A stretch of 64,000 nucleotides of DNA from Nocardioides sp. Root122 (GCF_001425025.1 NZ_LMDE01000013.1:129934-193933), one strand, 5' to 3'. Numbered from the stretch's first letter, positions 56,704 through 64,000 are shown. Numbers and translations: made by a program. The notes: a model not told the origin generated them from the letters alone.

Positions 56704-58056
56704 ATGACTGGAGCGACGTACCTCGACGGCAACTTCGCGCCGGTGGCCACCGAGGTGACCGCCACGGATCTCGAGGTGACGGGCGCGGTGCCGCCCGGCC
56801 TGGCTGGCAGGTACATCCGCACCGGGCCCAACCCGTTCGCAGCGCAGGCCGACACCTACCACTGGTTCGCCGGCGACGGGATGGTGCACGGCGTCGACCT
56901 GCACGGCGGCCAGGCCCGCTGGTACCGCAACCGCTGGGTGCGCAGCCCCGAGGCCAGCGAACGCCTCGCTGAGTCCCCCGTGCCCCGGGAGGACGGCGGG
57001 TGGTACCCCGGTTCGGGAAACACCAACGTGTTCGCCCACGCGGGCCGGATCCTTGCCGTGACTGAGGGCTCGCTGCCCTACGAGCTGACGGGCGAGCTGG
57101 ACACGGTCGCGACGCGCAACTTCGGCGGCCCCCTCCCCGGCGGCATCAACGCGCACCCCAAGCTCGACCCGAGCACGGGCGAGATGCACGTGATGAGCTA
57201 CGGCTTCGACAACCCCGCGCTGCGCTACCACGTGATCGCCCCGTCCGGAGAGCTCACCAGCACCGTCGAGATCGACCTTCCGGCGCCGGTCATGCTCCAC
57301 GACATGGGCCTGACCGCCTCGAGGGTCGTGCTCTTCGACCTGCCTGTGCTCTTCGACCTCGAGCTCGCCCTCCAGGGCGTCTCCCTGCCCTTCCGCTGGC
57401 GACCCGACAACGGGGCACGGGTCGGGCTCCTGCCCCGTACCGGCACCGCCTCCGACGTCCTGTGGATCGACGTCGAGCCGTGCTTCGTCTACCACCCTCT
57501 CAACGCCTTCGACGCCGGCGACCGGGTGATCATCGACCTGGTGGTCCACGACCATGCCTTCGCCGAGGACCGCGAGCCCGTGTCCGATCGCCCCCGCCTG
57601 GAGCGCTGGACGATCGACCCGCAGGCACGCAAGGTGCTCACCGAGACGATCGACGACCGCGGCACGGAGTTTCCTCGCGGCGACGAACGACTCACGGGCA
57701 GCCGGCACCGCTACGGCTACACGATCGGCCAGTCCTCGGTGCTCGACCTGGGCGCCCTGGGCGATGACCCCCGGACGGCCATCCGCAAGCACGACCTCGT
57801 CGGCGGCACCACGGTCGAGGTGGACCTGGGCCCCGGGCGCATCGCCAGCGAGATGGTGTTCGTTCCCGAGGGCGACGCGGCCGGCGAGGACGACGGCTGG
57901 CTCATGGGCTACGTGTACGACGCCGCGCGCGACGCCAGCGACCTGGTGATCATCGACGCCCACGACTTCGGGCGTCCCGTGGCCACGGTCCACCTGCCCG
58001 CGCGGGTGCCGCAGGGATTCCACGGGAACTGGATCCCCGACTCCGCCCTCGCCTGA
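56704..58056 (+). CDS. Carotenoid oxygenase (carotenoid/apocarotenoid or stilbene cleavage dioxygenase)
   Basis: This 450-residue non-haem iron dioxygenase has the seven-bladed propeller fold of the carotenoid cleavage family. The four iron-binding histidines are all present in the expected contexts: His151 in GGINAHPKLD, His199 in VMLHDMGLT, His264 in CFVYHPLNAF and His440 in GFHGNW. The N-terminal GRYIRTGPNPF and WFAGDGMVHGV are also characteristic. It would cleave a carbon-carbon double bond of a carotenoid or a phenylpropanoid stilbene; the sequence alone does not choose. No carotenoid synthesis gene lies in the window. GGGAGC lies before the ATG. Confidence 0.94.
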   Translation: MTGATYLDGNFAPVATEVTATDLEVTGAVPPGLAGRYIRTGPNPFAAQADTYHWFAGDGMVHGVDLHGGQARWYRNRWVRSPEASERLAESPVPREDGGWYPGSGNTNVFAHAGRILAVTEGSLPYELTGELDTVATRNFGGPLPGGINAHPKLDPSTGEMHVMSYGFDNPALRYHVIAPSGELTSTVEIDLPAPVMLHDMGLTASRVVLFDLPVLFDLELALQGVSLPFRWRPDNGARVGLLPRTGTASDVLWIDVEPCFVYHPLNAFDAGDRVIIDLVVHDHAFAEDREPVSDRPRLERWTIDPQARKVLTETIDDRGTEFPRGDERLTGSRHRYGYTIGQSSVLDLGALGDDPRTAIRKHDLVGGTTVEVDLGPGRIASEMVFVPEGDAAGEDDGWLMGYVYDAARDASDLVIIDAHDFGRPVATVHLPARVPQGFHGNWIPDSALA

Positions 58057-58061
58057 CCCTC

Positions 58062-58087
58062 GAACACCGTCGCCTTCGGCGGCGTTC
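58062..58087 (+). terminator. Possible terminator hairpin after the carotenoid oxygenase gene
   Basis: CGTCGCC-TTC-GGCGGCG (58068-58084) forms a 7-bp stem with one G-U pair, just after the stop codon. The flanking GAAC/TTC may extend it. It has no T-tract. Confidence 0.4.
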
Positions 58088-58216
58088 TCGTGACCGGCCG
58101 GCGGGACATCGCCATGGGGGCGGGCACCGGCGTCGCCAACGGAGCGACTCTCCTTGCGCTGTCGACGTTGTCGGAGCGGTGTGTGAAGGTACCGACATTG
58201 CGGGTGGAAGGGTGCC

Positions 58217-58735
58217 ATGGTGACGGGTACGAGCCAGACGATGCTGATCGCGTTGCGTGGCAACAGCGGATCGGGCAAGACCACCGTGGCCCGCGCGCTG
58301 CAACGGCAGCGGGGCAGGGACCAGCTGGCGGTGATCTCGCAAGACGTCGTGCGCGGCGAAGTGCTGTGGGCGAACGACCGAGCGGGCAACCCGGCGATCG
58401 GCCTGATCGACGTGATGGCACGCTACGCACTCGACCGGGGCTTCTCCGTCGTGGTCGAGGGCATCCTGCACCCAGACCGCTACGGCGACATGCTCAGGCG
58501 GCTCATCGGAGACCACAACGGCAGAAGCCTCGCCTACTTCTGGGACGTCCCCTTCGAGGAGACACTCCGGCGCCATGCAACGAAGCCCAAGGCAGCGGAG
58601 TTCGGCGAAGCGGAGATGCGCGACTGGTGGTACGGAGCCGCGTACGTCGACGGCCTCGCCGAAGCCACCATCGAGGTCGAGGAGACGCTGGACGACGCGA
58701 TCCGACGCATCAGCGCCGACTGCGGGTGGGCGTAG
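58217..58735 (+). CDS. P-loop kinase-like protein (AAA/zeta-toxin-like fold)
   Basis: This 172-residue protein has Walker A LRGNSGSGKTTVARAL (about residues 13-28), then a DVVRGEVLW-type segment where small-molecule kinases place a catalytic aspartate, and VVVEGILHPDRYGDML. The arrangement resembles the chloramphenicol-phosphotransferase/zeta-toxin/gluconate-kinase group of small P-loop kinases. The substrate is unknown, and no antitoxin-like gene is visible next to it, so a toxin role is not supported. GGAAGG precedes the ATG. The codon usage is a little less GC-biased than in the preceding genes, marking the beginning of an accessory stretch. Confidence 0.82.
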   Translation: MVTGTSQTMLIALRGNSGSGKTTVARALQRQRGRDQLAVISQDVVRGEVLWANDRAGNPAIGLIDVMARYALDRGFSVVVEGILHPDRYGDMLRRLIGDHNGRSLAYFWDVPFEETLRRHATKPKAAEFGEAEMRDWWYGAAYVDGLAEATIEVEETLDDAIRRISADCGWA

Positions 58736-58830
58736 GAGTCGCACACGGGCCCCAGCCGCGTCGCGGCTGCGGGCTCAACGCGGCAGATCCGGATGTTGCT
58801 AGGCACACACAACGACTCGTCGCGGACGCA

Positions 58831-59295
58831 TCACTCGTCGCCCACGAGGTGGAGTTGACCGACCTGCCACCAGTCGGCGTACTCCGAGATGTCTGCCCGT
58901 CGCCGACACTCGGACCATCGGGCCAGATTCGCGGCGTCCATTGCGTGGTCCCAGTCGCCGTCTTCACCCAGCGGCACCTCGCTGCCAGTGACGTCTACCT
59001 CTGCTGAGCCGTCCAAGGGGATGGATTCATCGCCATCGCGGATCTTCAGAGAGGTCGAACCGTTGGCGAGCGAGGTGCCGAATGGGAAGACCGCCAACTG
59101 CCCCTTGAAGAGGATGCAGCCTGCTTCGACACGAAGGTGCCCGCGACCTGTGCTCCAGATGGTGTCGTTTTGACCGTCGGGCCTAGTGATCAACGCGACC
59201 GCGTTACCGTCGGAGTCGTCCGCTCCTGTCGTGGGAGCGGACGACGAACACCCCACACACCCGAGTAGCACGATGACCGCTAGGAACGACTTCAT
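58831..59295 (-). CDS. Small secreted lipoprotein, unknown function
   Basis: This 154-residue predicted lipoprotein starts MKSFLAVIVLLGCVGCSSS, a short signal peptide with lipobox LGCVGC, followed by a Ser/Thr/Asp linker. The mature part has two further cysteines and strand-rich segments (LRVEAGCILFKGQLAVFPFG, TSLKIRDGDESIPLDG), suggesting a small beta domain. No homologous family is recognised. The ATG is chosen because the signal peptide begins there. It lies in a less GC-biased accessory stretch, with a repeat-bearing gap upstream. Confidence 0.75.
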   Translation of the reverse strand: MKSFLAVIVLLGCVGCSSSAPTTGADDSDGNAVALITRPDGQNDTIWSTGRGHLRVEAGCILFKGQLAVFPFGTSLANGSTSLKIRDGDESIPLDGSAEVDVTGSEVPLGEDGDWDHAMDAANLARWSECRRRADISEYADWWQVGQLHLVGDE

Positions 59296-59385
59296 ACGGC
59301 GATCATCGACGCGGCAGTGTCCTGACACCACCACAGTTGCCGAACCGAGACCGGACCGGTGCGGCATCCATGCCATACGGATCTG

Positions 59386-59400
59386 GGCAGATGCGTGCGC
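59386..59400 (+). repeat. Intergenic repeat copy 1 (one mismatch)
   Basis: GGCAGATGCGTGCGC matches the 15-bp core of the repeats near 60.25 and 61.62 kb except for one base. It lies between the lipoprotein and HEAT-repeat genes. Confidence 0.5.
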
Positions 59401-59509
59401 TGATCGCGGCAGACCCGTATGGCCGCTCAGGCTGTCTGTGGCTGCGACGGGTGGTGAACACTTTGGCGACCAACCCTCCACGGGTGCGGCAGCCTGTCAG
59501 ACTCGGCCC

Positions 59510-60229
59510 GTGCCGACCATCAGCGAGCGCGCCCGCGTCGCAGCCGACGAGGCCACGGCGGCCACGGCGGCCACGGCGCTAAGGGAACTGGCCTCCGACC
59601 GCTCGCCGAAGGTGCGACAAGCCGTCGCTCGAAACCCATCCGCGCCTACGGACGTCCTTCACGACTTGGTGCGCGACGAGAAGTGGGCCGTGCGATTCGC
59701 AGTCGCTGAGAATCCCAGTCAACATGCACTTCCAGTCGCTCTAGGAGCGTCCGACCCAGACGCCCGGGGACGAGCAGCACAGCGGGATGACCTCGACGAA
59801 GCCAGCGCTCAACTCCTGCTGCACGATCCCGTACACACGGTGCGCGAGCGGATGGCCGAGGTGACGCAGGACGAGAGCGTGGTGGCTGCCTTGGCGCGGG
59901 ACCCGCACCCGGCTGTTCGCTCAACGATCCTCCTCAATCCGAGACTCAGCGAGACCGATGCCGAGATGCTGGCATCCGATCCCATTGCGCGAGTACGCGC
60001 AACAGCAGCAGGGTGTCGGAGGCTCCGACCAGAGGTCCTGAGTCGGATGGCTGACGACCGCTCCTCCCTCGTCCGATGGTCAGTCCTCGTAGACAACCCC
60101 GAGCGGCTGGACCTGGCACGCAAGATCGCTCAGGACCCCGACGAGATGAACGCCAATCAAGCGAAAGCCCAACTCGCGCGCCCCCGTGACTTCACGGCGT
60201 TCCGTGGCGACATCGACCTCATCGAGTGA
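59510..60229 (+). CDS. HEAT/leucine-rich-variant repeat protein
   Basis: This 239-residue all-helical repeat protein shows at least six units of about 22-25 residues in which an aspartate-rich turn is followed by VRxxVAxNP-like text: SDRSPKVRQAVARNPSAPTD, RDEKWAVRFAVAENPSQ, LHDPVHTVRERMAEV, ARDPHPAVRSTILLNPRLSE, ASDPIARVRATAAGCRRL and ADDRSSLVRWSVLVDNPERL. This is the leucine-rich-repeat-variant/HEAT pattern used for binding proteins or nucleic acids. No catalytic motif is present. The GTG start gives the first repeat intact. It sits in the accessory stretch with no operon partner. Confidence 0.78.
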   Translation: MPTISERARVAADEATAATAATALRELASDRSPKVRQAVARNPSAPTDVLHDLVRDEKWAVRFAVAENPSQHALPVALGASDPDARGRAAQRDDLDEASAQLLLHDPVHTVRERMAEVTQDESVVAALARDPHPAVRSTILLNPRLSETDAEMLASDPIARVRATAAGCRRLRPEVLSRMADDRSSLVRWSVLVDNPERLDLARKIAQDPDEMNANQAKAQLARPRDFTAFRGDIDLIE

Positions 60230-60249
60230 CGATCGCGCCATGCGCTCAT

Positions 60250-60267
60250 CGGCAGATGAGTGCGCAC
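60250..60267 (+). repeat. Intergenic 18-bp repeat copy 2
   Basis: CGGCAGATGAGTGCGCAC is identical to the copy at 61616-61633. Here it forms the right half of a bulged hairpin with TGCGCTCATC just to its left, 11 bp after the HEAT-repeat gene's stop. Confidence 0.6.
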
Positions 60268-60286
60268 GGAGTATTCGCTGGGTGAT

Positions 60287-60661
60287 CTACAGGAGAGACA
60301 CCTGGCCCCTTCGAGTCATCATCTCCTCAGCGATGCGCTGCTGCTCGGGAGACCGGTCAGCAGGGCTCATGTTCAGCACGTCCGAGCCGACGATCCACGC
60401 CACGTCGACGTCTGTCTCCGTCGAAGGTGTGGCGGGGCTAAGCACGAGACCAAGTGACCAACAACAGTCCGTCGGCAAGTTCTCCGTGAGCCAGTGCAGG
60501 ACCTCGGGCATCGCGGCATCGGTGATGAGCAGGCTGTCCACAGCCCAAGTCTCCGCCCCTGGCGTCTGTGACGCGCCTCCGTCGGTATAGACGAAGACGA
60601 CGAAGTGCCCGCCCATGCGTTCGCTTGCGAGTCGTCGCTCGTCGATCCCCTGGATCTGCAT
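60287..60661 (-). CDS. Hypothetical protein
   Basis: This 124-residue protein has no recognised family. It has no signal peptide or membrane segment. The middle has alternating strands (HFVVFVYTDGG, WAVDSLLITDAAMPEVLHWLTENL, DVDVAWIVGSDVLNM) and the C-terminus is a charged helix (SPEQQRIAEEMMTRRG). The frame is open over a GC-typical third-position pattern and starts with ATG, which supports a real gene, but no ribosome site is strong. It lies between the HEAT-repeat gene (convergent) and a methyltransferase gene on the same strand. Confidence 0.6.
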   Translation of the reverse strand: MQIQGIDERRLASERMGGHFVVFVYTDGGASQTPGAETWAVDSLLITDAAMPEVLHWLTENLPTDCCWSLGLVLSPATPSTETDVDVAWIVGSDVLNMSPADRSPEQQRIAEEMMTRRGQVSLL

Positions 60662-60749
60662 CGCGTCAGACTAGATGCACGCACATCGGCATGAGCGGGG
60701 GTTCGCGTCGCGGCATGACCGGGCGAGGCGGGTGTCGGCGCCGCTGCGC

Positions 60750-61520
60750 CTAACTGCAGGCGTCCGGCCGCGCCAGTGGTCGCAGCTTGAACATGATGAT
60801 GCCGACGAAGTTCTTGCTCACTCTCGCGTACTTCTCCGGGAATCGCTCGGCCGCCTCGGCCGACATGTAGGGCTCTACGGTCCTCTCGATCCAGAGGCCC
60901 GCGTCGCTGAAGGTGTTGAGCAGGTCCGACATCGTGTACGGCACCTTCGTGAGTGTTACCTGGTCGTCCCAGTTGCGGTGCTGATAGGAGAAGCGCTTGG
61001 TGGAGAAGTACTCCTCGCCGATGGTTGTGCCGTTTTGCTCCGCGCGTTCGATGGCGTACCTGACCGGCTGGGTCCTGGTGAGCAGGATGAAGCCGTCGTC
61101 GGTGAGCATGTCCCGAGCGACGCGCAGGGCGTGAAGCGGATCCTTGGCGTAGCCGAAGGACTGCAGGAACAGGATTCGGTCGAACCGGCGCGTCTCCAGC
61201 CCTGGTACGACGGAGAGGTCCGATAGGTCGGCCTGGATGAGCTCGACGCTCGGTCCGGCCGCGATGAAGCTGCCACTGATGTCGACGCCGACCGCCTGCG
61301 CCGCGCCCTCGCTGGCCAGTTGAGCGAGCTTGGAGCCGTTGCCGCAGCCCGCATCCAGGACGGTCAGCCCGGTGACGTCTCCCAGCATTCCGCGCTCCGC
61401 TGGCCATTCGACGAGTCGGTCGAGGGAGTCCTCACGGGCACGGGCTCGCTCAAACCCTGTCGACAGTGACTGCCACGGACGACTCGCGTCGCCCCGTGCA
61501 TCGAATCCCGGGTTCGCCAT
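60750..61520 (-). CDS. SAM-dependent methyltransferase
   Basis: This 256-residue class I methyltransferase shows motif I VLDAGCGNGSKLAQLASEGAAQAVGVDISGSF, motif II-like FDRILFLQSFGYAKD and the post-motif DGFILLTRTQPVRYAIE. It resembles small-molecule methyltransferases of the UbiE/Methyltransf_11 type. The accepted group and substrate are unknown, and no biosynthetic cluster surrounds it. The ATG (MANPGFDARGDASRPWQ) is preferred over an upstream one because the conserved text begins there. It belongs to the accessory stretch that separates the carotenoid oxygenase from the sigma-factor pair. Confidence 0.88.
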   Translation of the reverse strand: MANPGFDARGDASRPWQSLSTGFERARAREDSLDRLVEWPAERGMLGDVTGLTVLDAGCGNGSKLAQLASEGAAQAVGVDISGSFIAAGPSVELIQADLSDLSVVPGLETRRFDRILFLQSFGYAKDPLHALRVARDMLTDDGFILLTRTQPVRYAIERAEQNGTTIGEEYFSTKRFSYQHRNWDDQVTLTKVPYTMSDLLNTFSDAGLWIERTVEPYMSAEAAERFPEKYARVSKNFVGIIMFKLRPLARPDACS

Positions 61521-61588
61521 GGGCTGATGCTGCCACTGGCACACCCCGGCGGTTCAGGGGCGCCCTTCATTGCGCTGCCTGCGGAACC

Positions 61589-61633
61589 GCCGTCGTGCTG
61601 CCTGCAGGCTGACGACGGCAGATGAGTGCGCAC
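61589..61633 (+). repeat. Hairpin joined to intergenic 18-bp repeat copy 3
   Basis: GCCGTCGT (61589-61596) and ACGACGGC (61612-61619) form an 8-bp stem with an inner CCTGCAGG palindrome. The right arm runs into CGGCAGATGAGTGCGCAC (61616-61633), the exact copy of the repeat at 60250. The rest of this 256-bp gap shows no gene. Confidence 0.6.
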
Positions 61634-61776
61634 CGATGTTGCTGACCGTGGGCCTGTGCATGCCTGCTCGCAGGTCCCGTGGGACTACCGTCCCGCGAGA
61701 ATCGGCAGCCTGCATCCAACCGATCCGCCGCTGGCGGCATCTGGTGGGGTGACGGCATCGACGAAGGGGGACGAGG

Positions 61777-62301
61777 GTGGGTGCTCGCAGCGACTCGTCA
61801 GACGGTGAGTTCACCGAGTTCGTGCACGTGGCATGGCCGGGGCTGTACCGGTCGGCGTACCTGCTGCTGGGCGACCTCGGGCTCGCCGAGGATCTCGCGC
61901 AGACCGCACTCGCCAAGACGTACACCGCCTGGGCCAGGATCGAGGACCGCTCGTCGGCTCGCGCCTACGCCCAGCGGACCCTCGTCAACACGGCGTCGTC
62001 GTGGTTCCGCAAGCGCGGCTGGCGCAACGAACGCCCGTCGGCGGACCTCCCTGAGCGTCCGGATGCCCGACACCCCGGGGCGCGCATCGAGATCATGGAG
62101 GCGCTCGCCCAGCTGCCGCCGCGCCAACGTGCGGTCGTCGTCCTGCGGTACTACGAGGACCTCTCCGTCGCGGAGACGGCCGACGCCCTCGGGTGCTCGA
62201 CCGGCACGGTCAAGAGCCAGACCTTCGAGGCCTTCGCCAAGCTGCGCCCGCTCCTGGGTGACGCTGCCATCCCCGAGACGTTGGGAGTCCACCGTGGTTG
62301 A
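61777..62301 (+). CDS. RNA polymerase sigma factor, SigE family (ECF)
   Basis: This 174-residue alternative sigma factor has region 2 (FTEFVHVAWPGLYRSAYLLLGDLGLAEDLAQTALAKTYTAW) and region 4 (LPPRQRAVVVLRYYEDLSVAETADALGCSTGTVKSQTFEAFAKLR). The pattern matches the SigE-family ECF sigma factors that are numerous in Nocardioides and Streptomyces. It directs polymerase to a small regulon, probably stress- or surface-related. The next gene overlaps it by 8 bp and encodes a membrane protein that is likely its anti-sigma partner. Confidence 0.93.
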   Translation: MGARSDSSDGEFTEFVHVAWPGLYRSAYLLLGDLGLAEDLAQTALAKTYTAWARIEDRSSARAYAQRTLVNTASSWFRKRGWRNERPSADLPERPDARHPGARIEIMEALAQLPPRQRAVVVLRYYEDLSVAETADALGCSTGTVKSQTFEAFAKLRPLLGDAAIPETLGVHRG

Positions 62302-63493
62302 GCACCTGACCGACCTGATGCGTGCCGAGGCCGAGGCACTCGACATACCTCACCCGCCGACCGAGGCCATCCTGCGTGGTGCGCGCGGCTCCCGACGCAC
62401 GCACATCCTCGTGCCGGGCCTCGCTGCTGCGGCGGCGGCCACGGTCGTGGGTGCCTTCGTCCTGCTCCCCGGTGCCGGCCAGCGGCCGGACGACGCCGGC
62501 GTGCGACGTGCCGAGCGGGCGCCGGCGGCCTTCACCAGCGCGGAGGCCGCAGCGGCCCAGCAGACCTACGCCGAGTCCGGGGCCTATGCGGCCGGGACGA
62601 ACGTCTACTTCGGCGACCTCGAGCGGGGCGTGGAGATCGACGACAGCGCCGTCCGTGGGCTCTATTACACCTCCGCTGGTCTGCTCGTGCGCCACGGCAA
62701 GGACTACCTCATGGACGGCAGCACGCCGGACACGTGGTCGCTCGTCGGCACCGACGGCAGCGTCGCGGGGCTGGACATCTCGCTCGGCGACGTCTCGGCC
62801 TCCACCGACCCCACGCAGCCCTACCTCGCCTATGCGCAGCCGGCCGGCGACGCATGGGAGGTCGTCGTCCTCGACCTGCGCACGGGCGAGGCGGTCGCCG
62901 TGGTGCCGGTCCGGGGGGCCTTCACGTGGGGCGGATGGGACGCACCGCCGGTGGCGCTGTCCGGCGACCACGTCTACGTCGGCCTGGACGACGACGTCGC
63001 AGCCGTCGACTGGCGCACCGGGGACGTCACTGCCACGCCGCTGCCCGGGTCCGTCTACCCCGACATCAGCGCCGACCGGTTCCTGCAGGTCGTCAACCGG
63101 CCGACGGCCCGAGGCATCGGGGCGAGCGCCCGGATCAGCGACGCACGGTCCGGAGAGGTGCTCCTGGACCTGCCCGACCTGGGCGACAAGTGGGCGTCCT
63201 TGTCTCCCGACGGGAGCCACGTGCTGGTCCTGCCCTACATGCTGGTCGACGACGACGGTCAGATCGGTCGGCTCGACGGCGCGGTCCTCTACTCGGTCGA
63301 CACCGGCGAGAGCACCGAGCTGCCCGCCTCGCCTGTCGGCGGCTACGGGTGGACGCCGGACGGCTCGGTGATCAGCGTCGACGACGCGGACCTCACACAG
63401 TGCGACCTCGCGGGTTGTTCCACCGTCCCCATCGCTCCCGGCGCCGCACGCGCCGGCACGGTCCGGCTGGGTGGGATGGTCAACGAGTCCTGA
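62294..63493 (+). CDS. Single-pass membrane protein, putative anti-sigma partner with beta-propeller-like exterior
   Basis: This 399-residue protein is coupled to the sigma factor by an 8-bp overlap. A short cytosolic N-terminus (VVEHLTDLMRAEAEALDIPHP, about 40 residues) could hold the sigma factor. One membrane segment follows (about 38-58), then a long extracellular part with repeated WxLVGTDG, VVVLDLRTGEAVAVV, AAVDWRTGDVTATPL and LYSVDTGESTEL stretches that look like propeller blades. It lacks the zinc-binding HxxxCxxC motif of classical anti-sigma factors. The role is inferred from gene order, which is common for SigE-family pairs. Confidence 0.8.
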   Translation: MVEHLTDLMRAEAEALDIPHPPTEAILRGARGSRRTHILVPGLAAAAAATVVGAFVLLPGAGQRPDDAGVRRAERAPAAFTSAEAAAAQQTYAESGAYAAGTNVYFGDLERGVEIDDSAVRGLYYTSAGLLVRHGKDYLMDGSTPDTWSLVGTDGSVAGLDISLGDVSASTDPTQPYLAYAQPAGDAWEVVVLDLRTGEAVAVVPVRGAFTWGGWDAPPVALSGDHVYVGLDDDVAAVDWRTGDVTATPLPGSVYPDISADRFLQVVNRPTARGIGASARISDARSGEVLLDLPDLGDKWASLSPDGSHVLVLPYMLVDDDGQIGRLDGAVLYSVDTGESTELPASPVGGYGWTPDGSVISVDDADLTQCDLAGCSTVPIAPGAARAGTVRLGGMVNES

Positions 63494-64000
63494 CGAACTC
63501 CTGCAGGAGGTAGGCTTCGGCCTCCCTGTTCCAGATGTCGTCGGTCCGCCCGACCAGTCCGGCCAGCTCGGCGAACCTCGTGTCAGTCCGGCCGAGGTCC
63601 TCGAAGTCGTCGATGGCGACGAGGTCCAGGTCGGCGTGGGGATAGATGAGGATCTTCCCTCCGGTGAAGTCTGGCAGACCCAACAGCGCGTCCGGCACGG
63701 CGTCGAGGCCGCCGACGTGCGTGACCATCTTCGAGGGGTTGATGGTGCCGGCCGCCGACAGGGTCAGCGACTCCTCCATGTCCGAGCGCGAGCCGCCCGA
63801 CGTACCGACGAGGTGCGTGCTCTCGTAGTGGATGTTGTAGAGGTTGAGGTTGGCGCTGAACTCCTTGTCCGTCGGCCCGGCGAAGAAGTTGAGGCACCCG
63901 TCCTGCGCGAGGACGGAGTCGGCGGTCTCGACCAGCCCACGGTGGGCTGCGAACACCATCACGTCGTCGAAGCCACGGCCCTGGCTCAACGACCTCAGCT
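63480..64000 (-). CDS. Zinc-binding MDR dehydrogenase, C-terminal part (cut by window edge)
   Basis: This is the last 173 residues of a larger medium-chain dehydrogenase whose beginning lies beyond the right edge. Visible text includes GFDDVMVFAAHRGLVETADSVLAQDGCLNFFAGPTDKEFSANLNL and YNIHYESTHLVGTSGGSRSDMEESLTLSAAG, typical of the second half of polyol or sugar-phosphate dehydrogenases. The cofactor and zinc motifs are not in the window, so the substrate is unknown. Its 3' end overlaps the convergent anti-sigma-like gene by 14 bp. Confidence 0.82.
   Translation of the reverse strand, partial: LRSLSQGRGFDDVMVFAAHRGLVETADSVLAQDGCLNFFAGPTDKEFSANLNLYNIHYESTHLVGTSGGSRSDMEESLTLSAAGTINPSKMVTHVGGLDAVPDALLGLPDFTGGKILIYPHADLDLVAIDDFEDLGRTDTRFAELAGLVGRTDDIWNREAEAYLLQEFVRTR

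Noticed and set aside
58217..58735. Zeta-type toxin of a toxin-antitoxin pair
   Set aside because: No small antitoxin gene lies upstream or downstream in an operon arrangement, and the substrate motif is not specific to zeta toxins.
59386..61633. Intergenic repeats as integron attC sites
   Set aside because: They are short, lack the RYYYAAC/GTTRRRY core sites of attC, and no integrase gene is present.
1..64000. tRNA, rRNA, CRISPR array, insertion sequence or prophage
   Set aside because: I saw no cloverleaf-like gene ending in CCA, no regular spaced repeats, no transposase or integrase, and no phage structural genes.

Overview
The window is chromosomal DNA of a high-GC actinobacterium, most likely a Nocardioides-type member of the Propionibacteriales. 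Coding regions are very GC-rich with G/C at most third positions. GTG starts are common, many genes appear to be leaderless, and the gene repertoire is typically actinobacterial (AccA3-like acyl-CoA carboxylase, pyruvate carboxylase, LpdA-type quinone reductase, SigE-family sigma factor, DUF2252). I saw no rRNA, tRNA, CRISPR array, insertion sequence or prophage.

Region by region. 1-2.8 kb: a response regulator (cut by the left edge), its DesK/NarL-type histidine kinase, and an acyl-CoA dehydrogenase with a perfect 18-bp operator-like palindrome. 2.9-9.1 kb: an iron operon behind a DtxR/IdeR-like box, with an Fe3+ ABC transporter (binding lipoprotein, permease, ATPase) translationally coupled to an unusual adenylation domain-ACP-membrane acyltransferase fusion. 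9.2-19.4 kb: AccA3-like biotin carboxylase, a TetR/FAD-dehydrogenase pair, a MOSC protein, a divergent TetR/NAD-epimerase pair, and pyruvate carboxylase. 19.4-25.9 kb: SGNH lipoprotein and SpoIID protein, Nei/Fpg glycosylase, LpdA and Lpd in tandem, and a gamma-glutamylcyclotransferase fold protein. 26-35 kb: purine nucleoside phosphorylase, SDR, MerR with aldo/keto reductase, DUF2252, Tpx, a second MOSC protein, a VOC protein, a phospho-sugar mutase and a beta-helix protein. 35-42.5 kb: oxidoreductase/TetR, PH-domain protein, the deoC-aldehyde dehydrogenase-truncated aldehyde dehydrogenase operon, and a VWA protein. 42.5-54.4 kb: uridine-kinase-like gene, C39-like protein, adenosine deaminase, MaoC, a second VWA protein, deoA-cdd, and a divergent nucleoside ABC importer (BMP lipoprotein, double ATPase, two permeases). 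54.5-58.1 kb: orphan PAS histidine kinase, 8-TM protein and carotenoid oxygenase. 58.1-61.8 kb: a small accessory stretch of less GC-biased, mostly unknown genes with a short intergenic repeat. 61.8 kb to the end: SigE-type sigma factor, putative membrane anti-sigma partner, and the C-terminal part of a zinc-type dehydrogenase cut by the right edge.

The main functional theme is nucleoside salvage. An ABC importer takes up nucleosides. Cytidine deaminase, adenosine deaminase, thymidine phosphorylase and purine nucleoside phosphorylase release bases and (deoxy)ribose-1-phosphate. A PGM2-like mutase may convert this to the 5-phosphate, DeoC then makes glyceraldehyde-3-phosphate and acetaldehyde, and the adjacent aldehyde dehydrogenase can oxidise the acetaldehyde. 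The order nei, lpdA, PNP, phosphomutase, add, deoA, cdd resembles a block I recall from Mycobacterium tuberculosis. The second theme is iron: the DtxR box, the Fe3+ transporter and the coupled acyl-transfer enzyme. The window also holds several self-contained regulator/target pairs whose operators can be read directly (two TetR pairs and one MerR pair).
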